Origin: Auanema rhodensis
Taxonomy: Eukaryota; Nematoda; Chromadorea; Rhabditida; Rhabditidae
Assembly: GCA_964057225.1 (NCBI GenBank)
Contig: OZ059898.1
Span: forward strand, 4,092,001 to 4,156,000
DNA length: 64,000 nt
Direction of reading: 5' to 3'
The translations under genes were made by a program, and so were the position numbers. Every line of letters starts with the position of its first letter. The stretch's first letter is position 1. The notes below the pieces were generated by a model, which ran no database searches, was not told the origin of the DNA, and saw nothing but the letters and a program-made list of their open reading frames with translations. This document shows, piece by piece, positions 27,201 through 39,500 of this stretch.

Positions 27201-30200
27201 CGGTAGCTGGATATGAAGAGAGAAAGAGAATGATGAAGGGGACAGACGTTCCATGGCCATACTGAGACGAGACACATGAAGACCATCATGTCTGAATGAC
27301 CTTCATCATCTTAGCTCTTCTTCTTACGCTCATAGACATGTAAGAAAGTTTTTTTTGTTTTGCCATCTTTTATGCTATATTCCTTACATGCTTCTCTTCG
27401 ATATATCAAGCAAACCAGATAGCTAATTGGTGTTACATATAAAGATATATCGTATTATCTTTCTTTAGAATATTCTTGTTAAGTCAACACAAAGCTTTTT
27501 GATAATGTTGTCTATTTGGTATATATTGTGGCAATCAAAGTGAAAACTTTGAAGACAATTCAGTTATTTATTAAAATACATATATTATACCAAAAATAAA
27601 ATATATCATTATGAAAGAAAGCTTTCATTTCTATTTATTTTAATTATACCTTTATGAACAAACTTATTTCATCAAACATGTTTCTAGTTCTTGTTGACAC
27701 CTTTTTTTGTAAATTAAAATTATTTTGTTTTGATAGTCTATTACATTCTTTTTTTTGCAATTTAAAAAGTTCAAAATTCTATTTTACTTATTTAATATTA
27801 TAGATTTCTTTTTTATTACTCATTTCTAAATGTTATTCACTTTCTATTACTTTTTTTTTATCAAAGCAACAAAATTTCTTATACTTATAATAATATAAAT
27901 CTAAATATTTTATTTCAATCTCACTTATATAGTTATTCTCAACATTTTCCTTGCTGAATAAGGTTTCTCTCGAGTCATAAGAAACAGCACGTGAATCTGT
28001 AATTCAACGAACAGCGTTGTGGTCAATTTCCATTACTGATTGAGCGTGTCATTGTCAATAGGAAATCTGCTAAGTTCGAATCGTAGTCAATGCTTCATTT
28101 CAGTTTTTCTGAATCATATAACCATAATGTGAATAGTTTGAATCGTATATCATTAAAATTATTTTCTAATTTAGCAGCCAATACTTTTTTTTAATCTAAT
28201 CATGTTTAACTGTAGTTCTTAGACTCACTGAATTCTTTTTCAACTGATTTTCAATCATTTCTTTCCAATAACCTTATATAAATTAGGTCAAACGAACTTA
28301 GACATAACTGTCTACCTCATCTTTCTTCTATTTCACTGTTTTATTCTATTTCTCTCTATTTCTCTCTCAGTACAACACTGACATATAATCAGAAACTCTT
28401 TTTCTGTATCCTTTGTCTTCGATGTTGCAACTTCCTAATTCTGAACATTTTCATTGTTCAATGACAGCGCCAATTTCAAAAATTAGTCTTATCAATTATT
28501 TGGCTGAAATGACCCTTTACTTCACTACTATTGAATTTAAAAAAAATTGTTGAAATGTTAATTTTTAATTATTTTATTATTCAGAGCAAGAAGCTCTTGA
28601 ATTGTGTCAGTGGTTACGTAAAGCCGGATTTCCTCAATACGCCAATCAGTACGAAGGTATGTGCTTAACTTTTATCAATTTCAAAACAAAATAAAAAAGA
28701 TTTTTATATTCAATTAATCAGAAAAATGTCTTTCTTTAAATCATTACTGTTCATCATCTTTTGGTAATACACGAACCAAGTCTTTCCGTAGTGTTCACCT
28801 TCTCTTGTTGTCTTTTTTTTTTTTGAAAATGTTCTTAATATCACTGTTGATCTATCATCAACTTCATTTCCATTCATTTCATTTCTTTTTCTTTTTTTTC
28901 ATCTTGTTTTTTATGTCCTTTCTGTTAATCATTTCTTGTTCACAATCATAGTCTATCAGAACCATCATTAGTCAAAGGCTTATAGAGAAATGATAAACAT
29001 TAGTGATGATCATTTCAATTTAATGAATTTCAAGATAATCACATATTCATAATAGAATAAGATAGATTTGATTAACACATCGATAAGAATGTATGTGATT
29101 TAGCTGTCATATTCTTCTATCAAATGCCGTAATATTCCTTTTGTAGTTTTAGATATCTAACATTCTTTAAGCTACAGACAAATTCATTCAACATCCTATA
29201 TGGACTTTATCTGGTTATGTTATCCCCTCTCTCCTCCCCCTTTAGCTTTATCTTTTTGTGTTGATTGAAAATGATTAACAATAGAATTTGATCGTATCAA
29301 ATTAGATTCTACATTTACAGTTCTTAAGAAGGCATTTTAAAAAAAAGTTCGTAATTTGCATTCATTCAATTCGAAAAAAAAAATCGCGTTTATTTGATAA
29401 ATTCATACATTTATATACTTTGTATTAGATCTATTTTGAATGTTTTATGTTATAATTATTATTCATTTACTTAAAAAAATAATATAATAATCAATATATG
29501 TTATATTATTATATTATAAACTTTTTTTACACATTATAAGTGTTCAACATATATTATATATTTTGAATTTTCTTTGTTATATTTGTTCTATATCTAATTT
29601 TGAGCATTTATTGTGAACAACAGAAATCACTGGCTTGTAATCTCTTGTAAAAGATGGTGATGAAAGAAAAGATAAAGCTTGACTAGGCACTTTGTGCGAT
29701 GTGAAGCTCATGGTCGTCTTAAGCGATGTCAACGATGACGCTGGTTTCTTTAGAAGCATAGCTTGAGGCGAATACCAAAAAGTCCGGTTTTTCATCACTA
29801 GAAAATTGGTCGATGGTGAGAAATAAAGACAAAGCTGACGACTATAAGAAAATCTGCATAAGTCGCGCTAATAATTGGTGCTAAGGTGACTAGGAAATAA
29901 GTGAAGATATCTTGTGAGGAAAAGAAGAAATGAAAAATGTGATAAAGACATATACGGATGGTGTGAAATGAATTGAATTTCTCTATCTAAATAGATAGAT
30001 TTTCTTCTCACATCATCTGCTCATCCAGATGTGTCAGTAGAAAACATTTAACTGGCAACAAAATGTTTGATACTCTGCCAATCATTTATTGTTCTCAGAT
30101 ATTTTATATCAAAAAATGTTTTTTTTTCTATTTCTCGCTTTCGAAAGACTACATATTTCATTACATGGCCTGTGACTTTTCGTTTTTCTTGTTTCTCTAC

Positions 30201-33200
30201 ATCTGGTTTGATTTTTCGTTGTTAAAAACACATGCTAAATAATTCTCATTATTTGAGCTCTCAAGCTCATATGAGTTGGTTTTTTTAGTGAAGCACATTC
30301 GTTTCGAATCAATTAATATTATTCTTAACTCTATGTAATTTGGATCTTATATGTATTCAGATGAGAACATTTAATTATAACATATAAAATCTTATTCTTT
30401 ACAAATATTTTTCTTACTTAACTTTATACTTTTCAGAAGGATTATTTCCAATAGACCTAGCTTCCGTGAAAAGTGATCACGAATTTTTGGAACCTGACAG
30501 TCTTCAAACTCTATTTCGTCGTTTAGATGCACTTAATCGATGTGCAATAATGCGTATTGATAACGTCGTTTTGAGGCGAAGGGTTCGTGGAATTACTTTA
30601 TATTCTCATCGTTGTCTTTCGTTTTGAGAATGTTAATTCTTTTAAATTTTCAGAACGATAACTACGCTTATGATATGTATAGTTGTGACGAGGACGATAA
30701 TGTAAGTTTCTACTAAAATAGTTTTTTTCTTTAATTATAAATTATTAAAGTTTTATCAAGTACATAACAGTTCAAATTTCATTGTTTACTTGATATTGAC
30801 CTGATTAGATGACATGTTATCTTGTCAATTTCTATTTCTCATTTGGGTCATTTCATAGTCATTGTTCGCTTTTTTTCATTTTTCTCATTATTTTCTTATT
30901 TATTTTATTAAACAAAAGTATAGACATAATATAATATAAGACCTATATAACTGCATAATTTATAAAAATAAATTAGAATTATATTGCTTACAAAGTTTCG
31001 ATTTATTTATTATATTTCGTATTATTATCTAAATTCATATTGGGATTTCAGGTTGCCCTTTCGGGAAATTGGCAATATCAGAGAAACTCACACACGTGGT
31101 CTCGTGTAGCCAATGAACCCATGTATGGTGCTGCTGGTCGTATAGTATCAACATCTCAAACAACATCAACATCAGAAGCATGCCGGTTAGTTTGTTCAGT
31201 TATTGATTTGTTTGTTAAATATTCTTCATATTCATACTGTTTTATTGAGTTTCTTCATTTTTCAGTGATCCGTATGCTGTCAAACCCAAACGCCATTCAC
31301 CATATGATGAGCGCTGTGATCAGCAACAGCATCATCGACGTTTGGACCGCTTTGACCAACATCAAAATACACAGCAGCTTCCGTCCAATTTGCAAGCTCA
31401 TTCTGATCTGTAAGTTTATTTTATAAGCTATCTATTTTAAGGAAAACAAATTATTAATTAGCTAGCCATTTGTTTTAAATCAAATTTTTGCATAATTGTT
31501 ACCTTTATGATTACAGACCTATATCAAAGTTATCTCGATCTCAAAGTGAGCGAATAAAAGATACAGCGAGAGCCTTTATGAAGAGAATGAATCCACGATC
31601 GGGAAGCAGGTAATAAATACCTTTTTCATCTTATGATCTTCTATTTCTGCTCTTTTTTTTAATTAATATCAACGTTATTCAGAAGAAGAAGGGAGTCAAG
31701 AACTCGAGATGCAAGTCAGCTAATTATATCTGAACCTGTTCTGGTTAGCTATGACTCTGCTAGCCCTGAATCTATGAATATGATGAAACAAGTACAACGC
31801 CCTAAAGCAATGCCAGGTATACTTAAAATATTACTGAAATTATCAGACATCAGATAAAATACAATAATTTAATTTTTTTTGATAATTTGATTTGCATGGA
31901 CCTTTTCTGATTTTTCCTTTTACATTTACCTTTTTTTTAACAAAATAACATGTTTGTTTTAAGCTGTTAAACGATATGCTAGTTTTTTTGATTTGTTTTT
32001 GCAACATGTGTTGCTCATATCAATGTTTGAAATCGAATTGATTTGGCCTTCCTTTTTTAGTTAATGTTTATCATATTTTTGTTATTTCTTTAGAACGAGG
32101 TCGTTCTATGGCTGATCGTCCATCACGCTCAAAATCAGCTGTGCGAAGACAAGGTGTATTACTTCTCACACCAGAATCCGCAGAATCCTCACCCAATGAT
32201 GATTCTCTTCGAAGCATGAGGCATCGAGACCGTAGTGTGCCTCCACGAGTCTATTGTGATAGTCCATCAACATACGGAAGTCATTCCGGTAATGGATATG
32301 ATCGATCAAGACGCGATCGTAGTGTATTTTGTGGTTACATGTATCATGATAGTCCTTTGTCAAGGTGAATTTTATAATTCTAATATGTCATACCTCATTA
32401 ACTCATTTTATTCAAATAACTGCTTTGTTCAGATCTAGAGCACCACATCTTAGAAATCCATACTTGGATACAACATCAAGCCCGTACTACGGTAGTGGTG
32501 CCTCTTCACCCATTTACAGTAGCCCATACAGCAACCGCTCTTTCGCAACACCTCCTTCTAGATCAAGACATCAACTAAATGTCCAAGCGGATGGTTACTT
32601 CTTGCATGGTATTTCCGTTTAATCTAATCTATTTAACAGTTTTGAACAAAAAATAACAGAGATTTTTTTCTTAGTAATCTGCATGATTTTCTTTTTTACA
32701 TAACATTGGAATACAATTGATCACAAATATTCTTATAAATATATTGTTTTTATTTAAATATATGGCATATTTAAGGATCTTCTTTTGAAATTTCACCGGA
32801 CATTCATGGTCGAAAGGCTAGACCTTTCACCAGTTCTCCATCTACTTCTGGAGTAATTCTCGCTCCTCAGTTACGCGTTGATACATTAAGAAATAAGGTG
32901 AACTTCCTTTTAAAAATATAAATTTTTTACTTTGTTTTTTTTTAGAGCCAATCTAGCTTAGAAAATACTGATGAAGAGCAGTGTAGTGCTGTACCAAGCA
33001 GTCAAAATAGACGTGATTCTGGTGTAGGATCCAGTTTGTCGCGTTCTCCAAGGTACGCTCAGAAGAAGAAAACGGTCTTTGATCTGAATTTTAGTGGTCC
33101 ATCTTCTCAACGAATACGGCAATCAGTCTTACCGTATTATCAAACATTGCCATCATCTTTGACAAGTAGTTGCAATAGCTCATCTATGGGTTCTTGGAGT

Positions 33201-35369
33201 GGAACAGCAAATAAACGAAGAATAACAACATCAGATCGTATGATGACAACATCTTTAACATCTTGGTAGGATTTGATTATATTTTTTTAATCTTACACGT
33301 CTTTTAGCACCGGTGAAGATATCTTCTTCTCGGATGAACAACTTTTATCCCTTGTTGACGGATTGAGCTGCAATGAATTGGTTAGTATTTTAATTATGTT
33401 AATATATAAAATTGAATAAAAAGAATAAGTTTATATCTTTCAATTTCAGACAAAGATGCGTAAATTGGCTTTTTTGAGTATGACTGCCATTCTAGAGAAA
33501 TATATGGGAGTATCGAATGCGATTAAATTTGATCAATTTAATTCATTAAATGGAAATAGTGGAACAAACGCTGGAGCTCAAAAAAATAACTGGACAGTTC
33601 AAAAATTGATCAAGAAAATAAAACAAATAGATACAAAATCTGGAAAAGAAACTGAAGATACAACCGTTTTTGGACAATCTTTGGAGACTGTATATAGACG
33701 AACTGGAAGATGTTTGCCACGAACAATTCTAGAGGTTTATTGTTTTACTAATTAAATTGTCTAAGATATTCCTTTAGATACTTCGTTATCTTCGTCAGAT
33801 GGCTCCAGACACTGTCGGAATGTTCCGTAAAAACGGTGTTAAATCTCGTATCAGCGAACTACGCACATTGTGTGATCGTGATACTGACTCTGACGTTTTT
33901 GTTGATGCTCAGCGCTTGGATGCAGGCCAAGTTCATGATGTAGCTGATCTATTAAAACAGTATCTTCGTGAATTACCTAATCCTCTGATGACATCTCGTT
34001 TATCCGAAGTTTTTGCTGGCATTTTTATGCATGTTCCTGATAATGAAAGGTACTAACAAAAAATATATGGTATATTACGTATAAAATTACATTTTAGTAT
34101 ACGGCTATCCGCTCTTCAATTTGCTGTATTACTTTTACCTGATGAAAATCGTGAAGCTTTACAAACTCTTTTGCTTTTCTTAGCTGATGTAGCTAAATAT
34201 TCCGAAATTAATAACATGCCAGCTCAGAATTTATCTGTGTGCTTCACACCGTCGTTATTCCACCTTAGTGCTTCACGATTAGATAAAATATCTGTTAATC
34301 GGTTAGAAATAGCTTTTGATCGAGTTTTCATAATTTGTTTTGTTTTACTTCAGTCGTCATAAAACGATAGGATCAGCTGGAATGCCTACGGAGCGTGAAA
34401 TGCGGGAAACTCGAGCTGCTCAAATGTGCTTAACTTTCATGATTCAACATGTTCGTTCAATTTTTTTGGTGCCTGAAACGGTTTCTGTTGATAGGTAAGC
34501 TTGAAACTTGTATTATCTTTATATATGCCTTTCTCAGAAACAGTTGTGAAGAAGAATCACCTCTTCTTAAAGATCTTAGCCTTCACGGTCCTCGTGCTTA
34601 CCTAATGGAACGTGTATCCGATTTAATACAGGTTTATAATAAATAATTGAATATTAATCATTTCCACAATATTGTAGGAAAATTCTGATCGTTGGAAAGG
34701 ATGGATAGTAGAAGGACACCTTGAGGGTGTTGAAATTAGTTCGAAGAAACCGTCAGATAATTATCCAATTCGTCCTCTACGTGTTTGGGTTGACGTACCT
34801 GCTCCACCGAAAGAAGTTATGTATCGTATTCTACGTGAACGCTCTGTATGGGATATTGATGTTATAAATTGGAGGACTATAGATACAGTTAATGCACCTG
34901 ATACTGATATTCACCAATATGTATTGAATGATACAATTGGGCATCCAACACGAGATTGTTATGTTGTTAGGTATGTTAATATCTAAAAATAAACCTGAAA
35001 TATGATCCAATAACGAACTTTAGACATCATCGATCGGATATGCCAGAGTTGCATGGAGCATGCGCAATTGCTGAGAGATCAGTACAATGTGGAGAAACAC
35101 AGTTACTAGGAGGGATTAGTGCTATTGTATTTGATATTCGCTTTTTAATTGAGCCTAAAAATGGTTATTCACGTGTAACATACATTGCTCGCGTTGATTT
35201 AAAGTAGCGTTTTCTCATTAAGTATTATTATTTTATTTTTTTCTGTTTTAGAGGCCGAAATTCAACGTGGTACAATAAAGTTCACGGAAATGTCTTGGCT
35301 CGACAAATGGCTCGGCTTCGTGATTCATTTAGAAAAACTGATGAATATGGTCCAGAAACTAAAGTTTGA
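6325..35369 (+). CDS. gei-1: DLC/GEI-1-type RhoGAP with SAM and START domains, 43 coding exons
   Basis: Spliced product 1985 aa, in frame throughout. Exons: 6325-6405, 9974-10047, 10093-10202, 10876-11027, 11998-12127, 12228-12333, 12384-12461, 12507-12618, 12722-13075, 13120-13203, 13251-13385, 13434-13616, 13675-13782, 13825-13917, 21205-21366, 21448-21563, 21609-21797, 21845-21972, 22017-22094, 22163-22260, 22303-22371, 22417-22456, 28585-28656, 30437-30582, 30654-30701, 31052-31185, 31266-31409, 31517-31609, 31683-31816, 32094-32364, 32433-32608, 32776-32897, 32946-33052, 33095-33265, 33308-33380, 33450-33734, 33778-34049, 34098-34301, 34354-34494, 34538-34631, 34678-34970, 35024-35203, 35252-35369. 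Domains: SAM about 894-957, RhoGAP about 1528-1740, START about 1790-1975; the rest is Ser/Thr-rich linker with a RRDSGVGSSL motif typical of DLC proteins near 1362. The family switches off RhoA-class GTPases at adhesions and cortex. Start is the first in-frame ATG after an acceptor; longer 5' forms are possible. Confidence 0.9.
6406..9973 (+). other. intron 1 of the DLC-like gene (3.6 kb)
   Basis: Donor gtacgc after the first coding exon, acceptor ttcttttttcag before exon 2. No coding potential seen. It contains a TA repeat at about 8455-8475, and a less AT-rich islet at 7800-7930 beginning with the perfect 12-bp palindrome attggcgccaat (7805-7816), which resembles an E2F-type site. Confidence 0.6.
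11028..11997 (+). other. intron 4 of the DLC-like gene (970 bp)
   Basis: AT-rich intron between a gttagt donor and a tttcag acceptor. Nothing coding or repeated was recognised in it. Confidence 0.6.
12384..12461 (+). other. small symmetric cassette exon (exon 7) of the DLC-like gene
   Basis: 78 bases flanked by a 50-base and a 45-base intron. Both ends are phase 2, so including or skipping it keeps the frame. It encodes about 26 residues including KRSMSVRDLNGEE, a serine-containing basic stretch that could be a phosphorylation site. It is the only exon in this part of the gene with such short introns on both sides and an intact skip frame, so alternative use is plausible but not shown. Confidence 0.55.
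15038..15073. repeat. (CT)n microsatellite
   Basis: Uninterrupted CT dinucleotides for about 36 bases inside the 7.3-kb intron, within a longer pyrimidine-rich stretch from about 15020 to 15130. Confidence 0.9.
16542..16571. repeat. (TA)n microsatellite
   Basis: About 30 bases of alternating TA in intron 14 of the DLC-like gene. Confidence 0.9.
18090..18136. repeat. (TA)n microsatellite
   Basis: About 47 bases of perfect TA alternation in intron 14, the longest TA tract in the window. It creates an artificial Tyr-Ile ORF. Confidence 0.9.
18190..18249. repeat. compound (CT)n-(TA)n-(CT)n repeat
   Basis: CT dinucleotides, then about 20 bases of TA, then CT again, 50 bp after the long TA tract. 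Confidence 0.85.
24311..24342. repeat. 32-bp perfect palindrome
   Basis: The sequence acatatatacatacatatg and its continuation read identically on both strands for 32 bases with no spacer. The flanking bases (a on the left, c on the right) break the symmetry. It lies in the 6.1-kb intron and is composed of TA and CATA steps, so slippage of a simple repeat can explain it. Confidence 0.9.
25613..25632. repeat. (CTAT)n microsatellite
   Basis: Five tandem CTAT units in intron 22 of the DLC-like gene. Confidence 0.85.
28585..30582 (+). other. SAM-domain exons of the DLC-like gene
   Basis: Two exons (28585-28656 and 30437-30582) encode the sterile alpha motif, starting ALELCQWLRKAGFPQYANQY and ending in the RRLDALNRCAIMRID helix. 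DLC-family SAM domains bind partners such as EF1A. A 1.78-kb intron (28657-30436) splits the domain. It has no recognised + strand coding content but holds a - strand ORF described separately. Confidence 0.85.
29577..29798 (-). other. unexplained antisense ORF in the SAM intron, 73 codons
   Basis: An open frame of 73 codons beginning with two Met codons, in a clearly less AT-rich patch (about 29600-29840) of an otherwise AT-rich intron. On the - strand a splice-acceptor-like ttttctag lies two bases before the first ATG, as for a trans-spliced or internal exon. The product is Ser/Thr/Lys-rich and resembles nothing recognised; there is no signal peptide. It could be a small nested gene, a diverged exon, or chance. 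Confidence 0.2.
33450..34494 (+). other. RhoGAP-domain exons of the DLC-like gene
   Basis: Four exons (33450-33734, 33778-34049, 34098-34301, 34354-34494). The domain begins at VFGQSLETVYRRTGRCLP. The catalytic arginine finger lies in GMFRKNG (residue about 1569), and the Asn of the NLSVCFTPSLF segment, which supports the GTPase switch, is present. All the signature positions seen are intact, so the GAP is predicted active. Confidence 0.88.
34678..35369 (+). other. START-domain exons of the DLC-like gene
   Basis: Three exons (34678-34970, 35024-35203, 35252-35369) encode a C-terminal StAR-related lipid-transfer fold with LRVWVDVPAPPKEVMYRIL, WDIDVINW and HPTRDCYVVR, ending RDSFRKTDEYGPETKV then tga. 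DLC1-3 proteins end in the same domain, so the protein is complete at its C-terminus. Confidence 0.85.
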
Positions 35370-36528
35370 CCTGTTGTTTTTTCTGCTAAGGAACGGTTAT
35401 TGCAACGGGTTATCTTAATATGATGTTAATTTTTCTCCACCTCTTATTACATTGCATAGTTTCACCTTCCACAAAGTCATATCTTGTCATTGTTTAGGAT
35501 TGATCAAATCATAGATTAATTTCAATTGAGAAATCAATTTTCAACGAAAATTGTTTATAATTTTGTTTTCGTTTCATTATTTTCATGTACGATCCTGCTA
35601 TATCATCATGACTGCCGGGGAACTCCTCTTTTACTAATACGGGCTTCAAAGCTATACTGCTCAGTAATAATTTTCATTGTTAAGTTATATTTGTATATTT
35701 TATTAGTAAAGCGACAGATTCAGATACATTGTTCCAAACATTTCATAATTTGATAAGTATCGAGATATTAGGCATAACGCTCAATGATAATATTGTAAAC
35801 ATTATTATTATATACCCATTATTATGTAAACAAATTCAATCCCGGTTCTCAATTATATATATATTTATGTATATATATTTTTTTTATATTTCATTCAAAT
35901 AAACCAATTATTCAATTAAATTTCCAATTCCAAATACACTGATAAAGTAATAAAATAATTCAACTTTAAATATAGCATACTTTATTTAAGAAATTAAAGA
36001 AATATACATGAAGTACTTTCTATATCTGTTAATTTATATGTTATTATCATATTCTATGAAAAATAATAATAATAAGTCATATTTGTCTTATAACTGACAC
36101 TGTTTTATGCACATAGGTACTATTAAAAAAAACTTTATGTATAATAACAACTATATCCAGTCGAATGTGGAAACTAACGAACTAGAAAAGTCTGATTATC
36201 AAAAACGGAAAGTTCCAGATTCCTTAAGCTTTGTTCCATGTGTATAATAAAAAATCAAAGAAATCATCAAGAAAAGACTTAATCAGTAAAAATCAGTTCA
36301 GGTGAAAAGCGAGAAGCAGATGCTTATGGTCATTTTTAGTGGAATATTTTGAGAGGTTAAAATTTTTGATATGATTTCATAGCCGTGATTAGTAAATATA
36401 AACAAACAATATGAGCAACAAGAATAAGGCCGTGATTAACAAGCAGTTCAATTTTGTGCATAATGTACATAACATTTCGATTTGAATAAATATTGAGATC
36501 AAACAGTTTGGTAAGAAATAAAACTAGT
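35370..36528. other. convergent intergenic / 3' UTR region
   Basis: Lies between the stop of the DLC-like gene (+) and the stop of the JADE-like gene (-). A + strand poly(A)-signal-like aataaa is at about 35898, followed by AT-rich DNA. No further gene is supported. Confidence 0.6.
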
Positions 36529-39500
36529 TCATAACAAGTTACGTTTCGAAGAACGGGTCGGAATCTTAATAATTTTCTCGCAATTTTTCACATGCTTTCC
36601 ATTACTTTTAGAACAAGTATTGGTTGGGCTTATCCGGTGAAATCCATTTTTGCCTTTTTCTTTTGTTGGTAAAACATTGGCCGCAGATTCTAACGCTTCC
36701 ATTTCAGTATTAGAAGTTCTGAATATGGATAGAAATAAAGAATAGATAAAGGTTTCATACATGAAATTTTGGCCTTTGAGAAAAAAATTAAACTTCCACC
36801 ACTATTAACATAAATAGTGTAGAAATCAAAATAAAAACAAGAAAAACAGATGAAAATGATAATTTTTAGAGATCACAGAAAGCTCAATTCGAACAAATTT
36901 GAATGTTAATAATTTGTATGAAGATTGCAAACTTAGCTGAATGAGTTAACATTCAGAAAAAACAGGAAAATAAAAATATTAAATGAAAAATAATACTTAC
37001 TCGTCATCTTTTACGGGGGTTGGAACCTTTTCAGAAGAAACGTTTTCTTCTAATAAAACTTCTCTAGTGTCATCGATGGACATCAGTGACTGAATGGGAT
37101 ATAACTATATGAATACGAAAGCATCACAAACCTCTACCACTTCACAAAACGAATCCACTACTCTTTGACTGATAGGAACACCCATCATGCTTTGCTCCCA
37201 AATGTTTTCTAGTATTTGCCCTTGCGTTACTAATTCCCGATGTTTTTCTTTTTCCCGCTTTACTACTAAGTATAGTAAAGACCGTCCCTAAAATTTAATT
37301 TTTTTTTTAATTTTTTTAAATCCGTTTACCATATCTAATGATTTCTGTAGTCGTCCAGATTGCAAATTCAATCTAGAGTTTACGTAACCATCATCGTTAG
37401 TATCACAAGAGATTTGGGGTAAAATCATGGGTATTGCCTCCACATTAAGCTAAACCAAACATATAAAAAGAAGTGATACCATTATACCTTAATTTCATCG
37501 TGAGGATTTCTAATCAATGGTTTTCCATTGTTATCTGTTCGTTTAAGTTTCCAATACTCATATACATCTGATACAACAACTTTATCAATTCCAGAGCTAT
37601 AAATAAATTGTGAAAAGGTTGAATTAACGAATAACGTACGCTTTGCTTATGATTTCATAATCGACTTGTAAGTAAAAATGAGATTCAAGTCTCTGGAGTT
37701 CAATATTTTCTTTTCCTTCATAGTCTTCTTCAATTTGTTTCTAAATCAAACTGATACAAACAAAACGTGGATTATAACTTACTTTATCAGGAGATTTTGT
37801 CACTGAGTGCCTAGTACAGAAACTATGGAAACGTACAGCATCTACATTTGGATCAGGATCCTGGGAATGAAATGGGATTACACGTAGAAATTTTTTTTAA
37901 AACCTGATCTATCCTCATTTCTAGACCACTTCTTAACCCACAAGTAACATGAAAAGCAGTTCTACAAGAAGGAAAAGTGCATTGAATACAAGCGCCTTGT
38001 CTAGTATCACAAACACAGCATCTAAAAATATCAAAAGCTGATAATACCAAATTGGAAAATATACTTCATTTGCCAGCGTTCATCGGGAATTTCATCTAAA
38101 CTAGTAATAGGCTCTCGTAGTTCAGCATTTCCAAATCTAACAATAAATTTTCTAGTGTCAGTAGCATTAAAGGTAATAAACCTGCATTCTGGAATCCACA
38201 ATGCACAAGCTACATGAGCCCATCTACATTTATTGTCTTCCATTTTCTTCGTACATTTCAAAGCTCCTCCTCGAGTAGGACAGAGTAGGCAGGGTGGTGA
38301 AAATCCATAGCCCAACGCGCACTTTTGACATATCCATTCTTCTTCAGGTAAGGCAGTTAGACCGTAACATGACATATGGACACACATATTACACCCATCA
38401 CAGAAAACCATATTATCATCTGGTTCTGATTCAGCCTATATACAACAACCATAGGTAGGATAAAACTAATCAAACTAACTCCGCGACAAATGTCACAAGC
38501 AGCTTCTTCATCAACTTCATCGAAATTGGGAGAATGCAAAGGAGCTATAAGCAACTGATGAATCCTCTGAATAGATACGTTTATTTTGAGTAATAAGATA
38601 TTCAAACAACTTCATAACAATTCACTTCCAGAGTATTCATAACATTAAGAAATGTCATCATCGTTACTTTAGTTTTGCCATTTCTATCCCGATTCTGAAA
38701 AAAAAGTTTTTCTTTATAAAAAAGAAAAAATTTCACCTTGTTTAGTTCTTCGAGCCAAATCTCGTCTAATCTATCAGCTTGATATAATAAACGTTGGGGG
38801 AGAATTGTACAAGCGTGAGTAGCAGGAGAAACATAAGAAGATGGAGCAGATCCTTCCGGCCGTATACCAATATATTTAGTAGGCATTCGAAAAACGCCCT
38901 TCGTTGGAATATTTAAATCGTTCTCTGCTACTTTAAAAGCAGGTAAAGCTTTAGGATTCATAGGAACTTGGACTCCATGATTCCACTCTTCTCGCCACCT
39001 AAATCCAGAGTTCAAAATAACATATTTCTACACTTAATCAACCTATCAGTAAGTCTAAGCAAACCATTTCCCGGACCACTCTCCTCATCACTGTCTTCGC
39101 TTAAATCTTCATTGTTTCGAAGACTATGGATTAAATCAGTTCTATATAATTCTGCCGGACGACCATCTAAAATTAAGAAAAAACTAACTTAGAAAAGCGT
39201 GAAAGGGATTAAACCATTATGAACAACATAATATTTCTTTTTCTTTTTCAATAAATTTTCCTCTGCGCTATCTTCATCTCCTGAACTTTCGAAAGCTCTG
39301 AAACATAGGTAATGAAAAAAGAAAAAAAAACAGTAATACTTTTCACTTTCGTCATCCGAAGAGCATTCTGAAAAATCCACATCCGCATTATCCTCATCAC
39401 CAGATAAGGCCAAATTTAAATCGCCATGATCTTGAAACAAAAATTGTTTAGCATAGTATTCAGAATTAAAATTATTACGAGCTCTCGGTTCTTTCCGCAC

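Larger units (their letters stand above)
22457..28584 (+). other. giant intron 22 of the DLC-like gene (6.1 kb), directly before the SAM exon
   Basis: Phase-1 intron with donor gtatgt and acceptor ttattcag. It contains the 32-bp perfect palindrome at 24311, a (CTAT)n tract at 25613, and several less AT-rich islets (24040-24260, 25670-25760, 26100-26160, 27120-27330, 27960-28090). The islet at 25668 has tttcccgcg next to a CRE-like tgacgtaa. The islet at 26100 has an ATG at 26103 and a 12-bp palindrome gaccagctggtc (26130-26141). An internal promoter for a short isoform starting at the SAM domain would fit here, but no alternative first exon joining exon 23 in frame was found. Confidence 0.6.

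Noticed and set aside
32166-32363. 65-codon - strand ORF rich in His and Tyr
   Set aside because: Shadow of a serine/arginine-rich DLC exon on the + strand.
37904-38566. BRPF/LIN-49 identity for the PHD gene
   Set aside because: The double PHD is similar, but the EPC-like region, CALG-type linker and YWKLKR segment fit JADE, and no bromodomain or PWWP follows.
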